Origin: Dokdonella_A sp963775445
GTDB lineage: Bacteria > Pseudomonadota > Gammaproteobacteria > Xanthomonadales > Rhodanobacteraceae
Assembly: GCA_963775445.1 (NCBI GenBank)
Contig: CAVZIT010000006.1
Location: 124,001-188,000, forward strand
DNA length: 64,000 bases
Direction: 5' to 3'
Part shown: positions 63,190 through 64,000 of the stretch, in pieces
Numbering within the stretch: the stretch's first letter is position 1
How the letters are laid out: each line of letters opens with the position of its first letter
Notes under the pieces: model-generated
What the model was told of the DNA's origin: nothing
What the model saw: only the letters and a program-made list of their open reading frames with translations
Database searches by the model: none
Translations under genes and position numbers: made by a program

Positions 63190-63737
63190 CGTCTGCGTCT
63201 CCAGGCGATACGCGGGATGCCCAGGCGCGCGACGCTGGCGCGCGTGTGCGCGTGCGTCAGCGCCAACGCCAGCGCATCGGCAGCGTCGGACTGCAATTTG
63301 CCTTCGAGATCCAACAGGATGCCAACCATGTGCTGCACTTGCCTCTTGTCCGCCGCACCGCCCCCGACCACCGCCTGCTTCACTTCGCGCGCGGCATACT
63401 CGGTCACCGCGATACCACGCGCGACGACCGCGCAGATCGCCGCACCCCGCGCCTGCCCGAGCTTGAGCGCCGAATCGGGATTGCGCGCCATGAACACGCG
63501 CTCGATCGCCACCTCGTTCGGCCGATGCGTATCGATGATCGCGCAGATCTCGTCGAATATCTGCTTGAGCCTGAGTGCAAAACTGTCGTTGGCAACCAGA
63601 TCGAGCGCGCAGTGGAACACGTGCCGGCTCGATCCGGCGTCGGCCACATCGATGATACCGATGCCGGTGCGCCGACTGCCCGGGTCGATTCCGAGGATGC
63701 GCACCGCGGTGGCGGCTCGTTGTGCGATGACGGTCAC
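63186..63737 (-). CDS. ruvC: Holliday junction resolvase RuvC
   Basis: 183 residues with the RNase H-like fold; catalytic acids are in VRILGIDPGSRRTGIGIIDV (first Asp), VAIERVFMARNPDSALKLGQARG (Glu) and the later QSDAADALALALTHAH (two Asp). Cuts junctions made by RuvAB. Seven bp from yebC. Confidence 0.97.
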   Translation of the reverse strand: MTVIAQRAATAVRILGIDPGSRRTGIGIIDVADAGSSRHVFHCALDLVANDSFALRLKQIFDEICAIIDTHRPNEVAIERVFMARNPDSALKLGQARGAAICAVVARGIAVTEYAAREVKQAVVGGGAADKRQVQHMVGILLDLEGKLQSDAADALALALTHAHTRASVARLGIPRIAWRRRR

Positions 63738-63743
63738 GTCGCG

Positions 63744-64000
63744 CTACGCGTACGCGTCGGCCGGCAGGTCGGCATTCGAATACACCGCGCGCACGTCGTC
63801 GAGATCGTCCAGCCAGTCGAGCAACCGGGCGACCGCTTGCGCCTGGTCGCCTTCAAGCGTGACGTCGGTCTCCGCGCGCATCGTGATTTCCGCTTCGGCT
63901 GCATCGAGATCCGCCGCTTTCATGGCGTCGAGCACGGCATCGAATGCTTCCGGCGTGGTCAGGACCTCGACCGAACCATCTTCGGGAAACGAGATCACGT
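63744..64000 (-). CDS. yebC: YebC/PmpR-family regulator, C-terminal end (cut by window edge)
   Basis: About 85 residues visible, ISFPEDGSVEVLTTPEAFDAVLDAMKAAD to DLPADAYA, the C-terminal domain of YebC/PmpR. The rest lies beyond the right edge; the apparent Met near 63998 is not the real start. YebC genes lie upstream of ruvC in most gammaproteobacteria; roles proposed include transcription control and relief of ribosome stalling at polyproline. Confidence 0.92.
   Translation of the reverse strand, partial: VISFPEDGSVEVLTTPEAFDAVLDAMKAADLDAAEAEITMRAETDVTLEGDQAQAVARLLDWLDDLDDVRAVYSNADLPADAYA

Overview
The window is about 64 kb of GC-rich chromosome from a Gram-negative bacterium. Two conserved gene orders point to the Gammaproteobacteria, most likely Lysobacterales/Xanthomonadales (Rhodanobacteraceae-like): kdsD-kdsC-lptC-lptA-lptB-rpoN-hpf-ptsN-hprK-rapZ-EIIA-ptsH-ptsI at the left, and yebC-ruvC-ruvA-kup-ruvB-ybgC-tolQRAB-pal-cpoB-queC followed by tRNA-Lys at the right. 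The family placement is inferred from recalled gene order, not from a search.

Layout. 1-12 kb: murA (cut by the window edge) and ibaG, then KDO synthesis, the LPS transport ATPase and bridge genes, sigma-54, and a regulatory PTS with HPr kinase but no sugar permease. 12-17 kb: a small-molecule oxidoreductase cassette (GMC oxidoreductase, DoxX, cupin, SMP-30 lactonase, and a frameshifted VOC protein), containing one copy of a 190-bp MITE-like repeat. 17-24 kb: a probable surface-glycan or lipid modification cluster (2OG-Fe(II) oxygenase, two methyltransferases, MBOAT acyltransferase, SGNH partner, acyltransferase 3). 24-27 kb: tsaB (frameshifted), a DUF4097 protein, a hypothetical protein and an Anabaena-sensory-rhodopsin-transducer homologue.

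27-40 kb: one long minus-strand operon of overlapping genes for alternative complex III (actA, actB, an actC-actD fusion, actE, actF), a small membrane protein, SCO1, and an A2-type cytochrome c oxidase (subunits II, I, III, IV). This is a complete quinol-to-oxygen chain without a bc1 complex. 40-45 kb: a histidine kinase and a REC-DUF3369-EAL response regulator, flanked by two metallothionein-like genes and followed by a zinc-ribbon protein. 45-52 kb: a secreted kelch-like protein, then a four-gene cytochrome/porin operon (monoheme cytochrome c, decaheme MtrA/DmsE-like cytochrome, MtrB/PioB-like barrel, tetraheme NapC/CymA-like quinol dehydrogenase). It is preceded by a perfect FNR/Anr box and looks like an oxygen-controlled trans-outer-membrane electron conduit. 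52-64 kb: tRNA-Lys, queC, the Tol-Pal operon, ruvB (frameshifted), kup with a second repeat copy, ruvA, ruvC and the C-terminal end of yebC.

Together the central genes give the cell two exits for quinol electrons: oxygen through ACIII and the A2 oxidase, and the outer surface through the NapC-decaheme-porin route under probable FNR control. Three genes (VOC, tsaB, ruvB) each carry what looks like one extra A on the + strand. Two of these are normally essential or highly conserved, so base-level errors in the assembly are the likelier explanation. No CRISPR array, rRNA, prophage or intact insertion sequence was seen.
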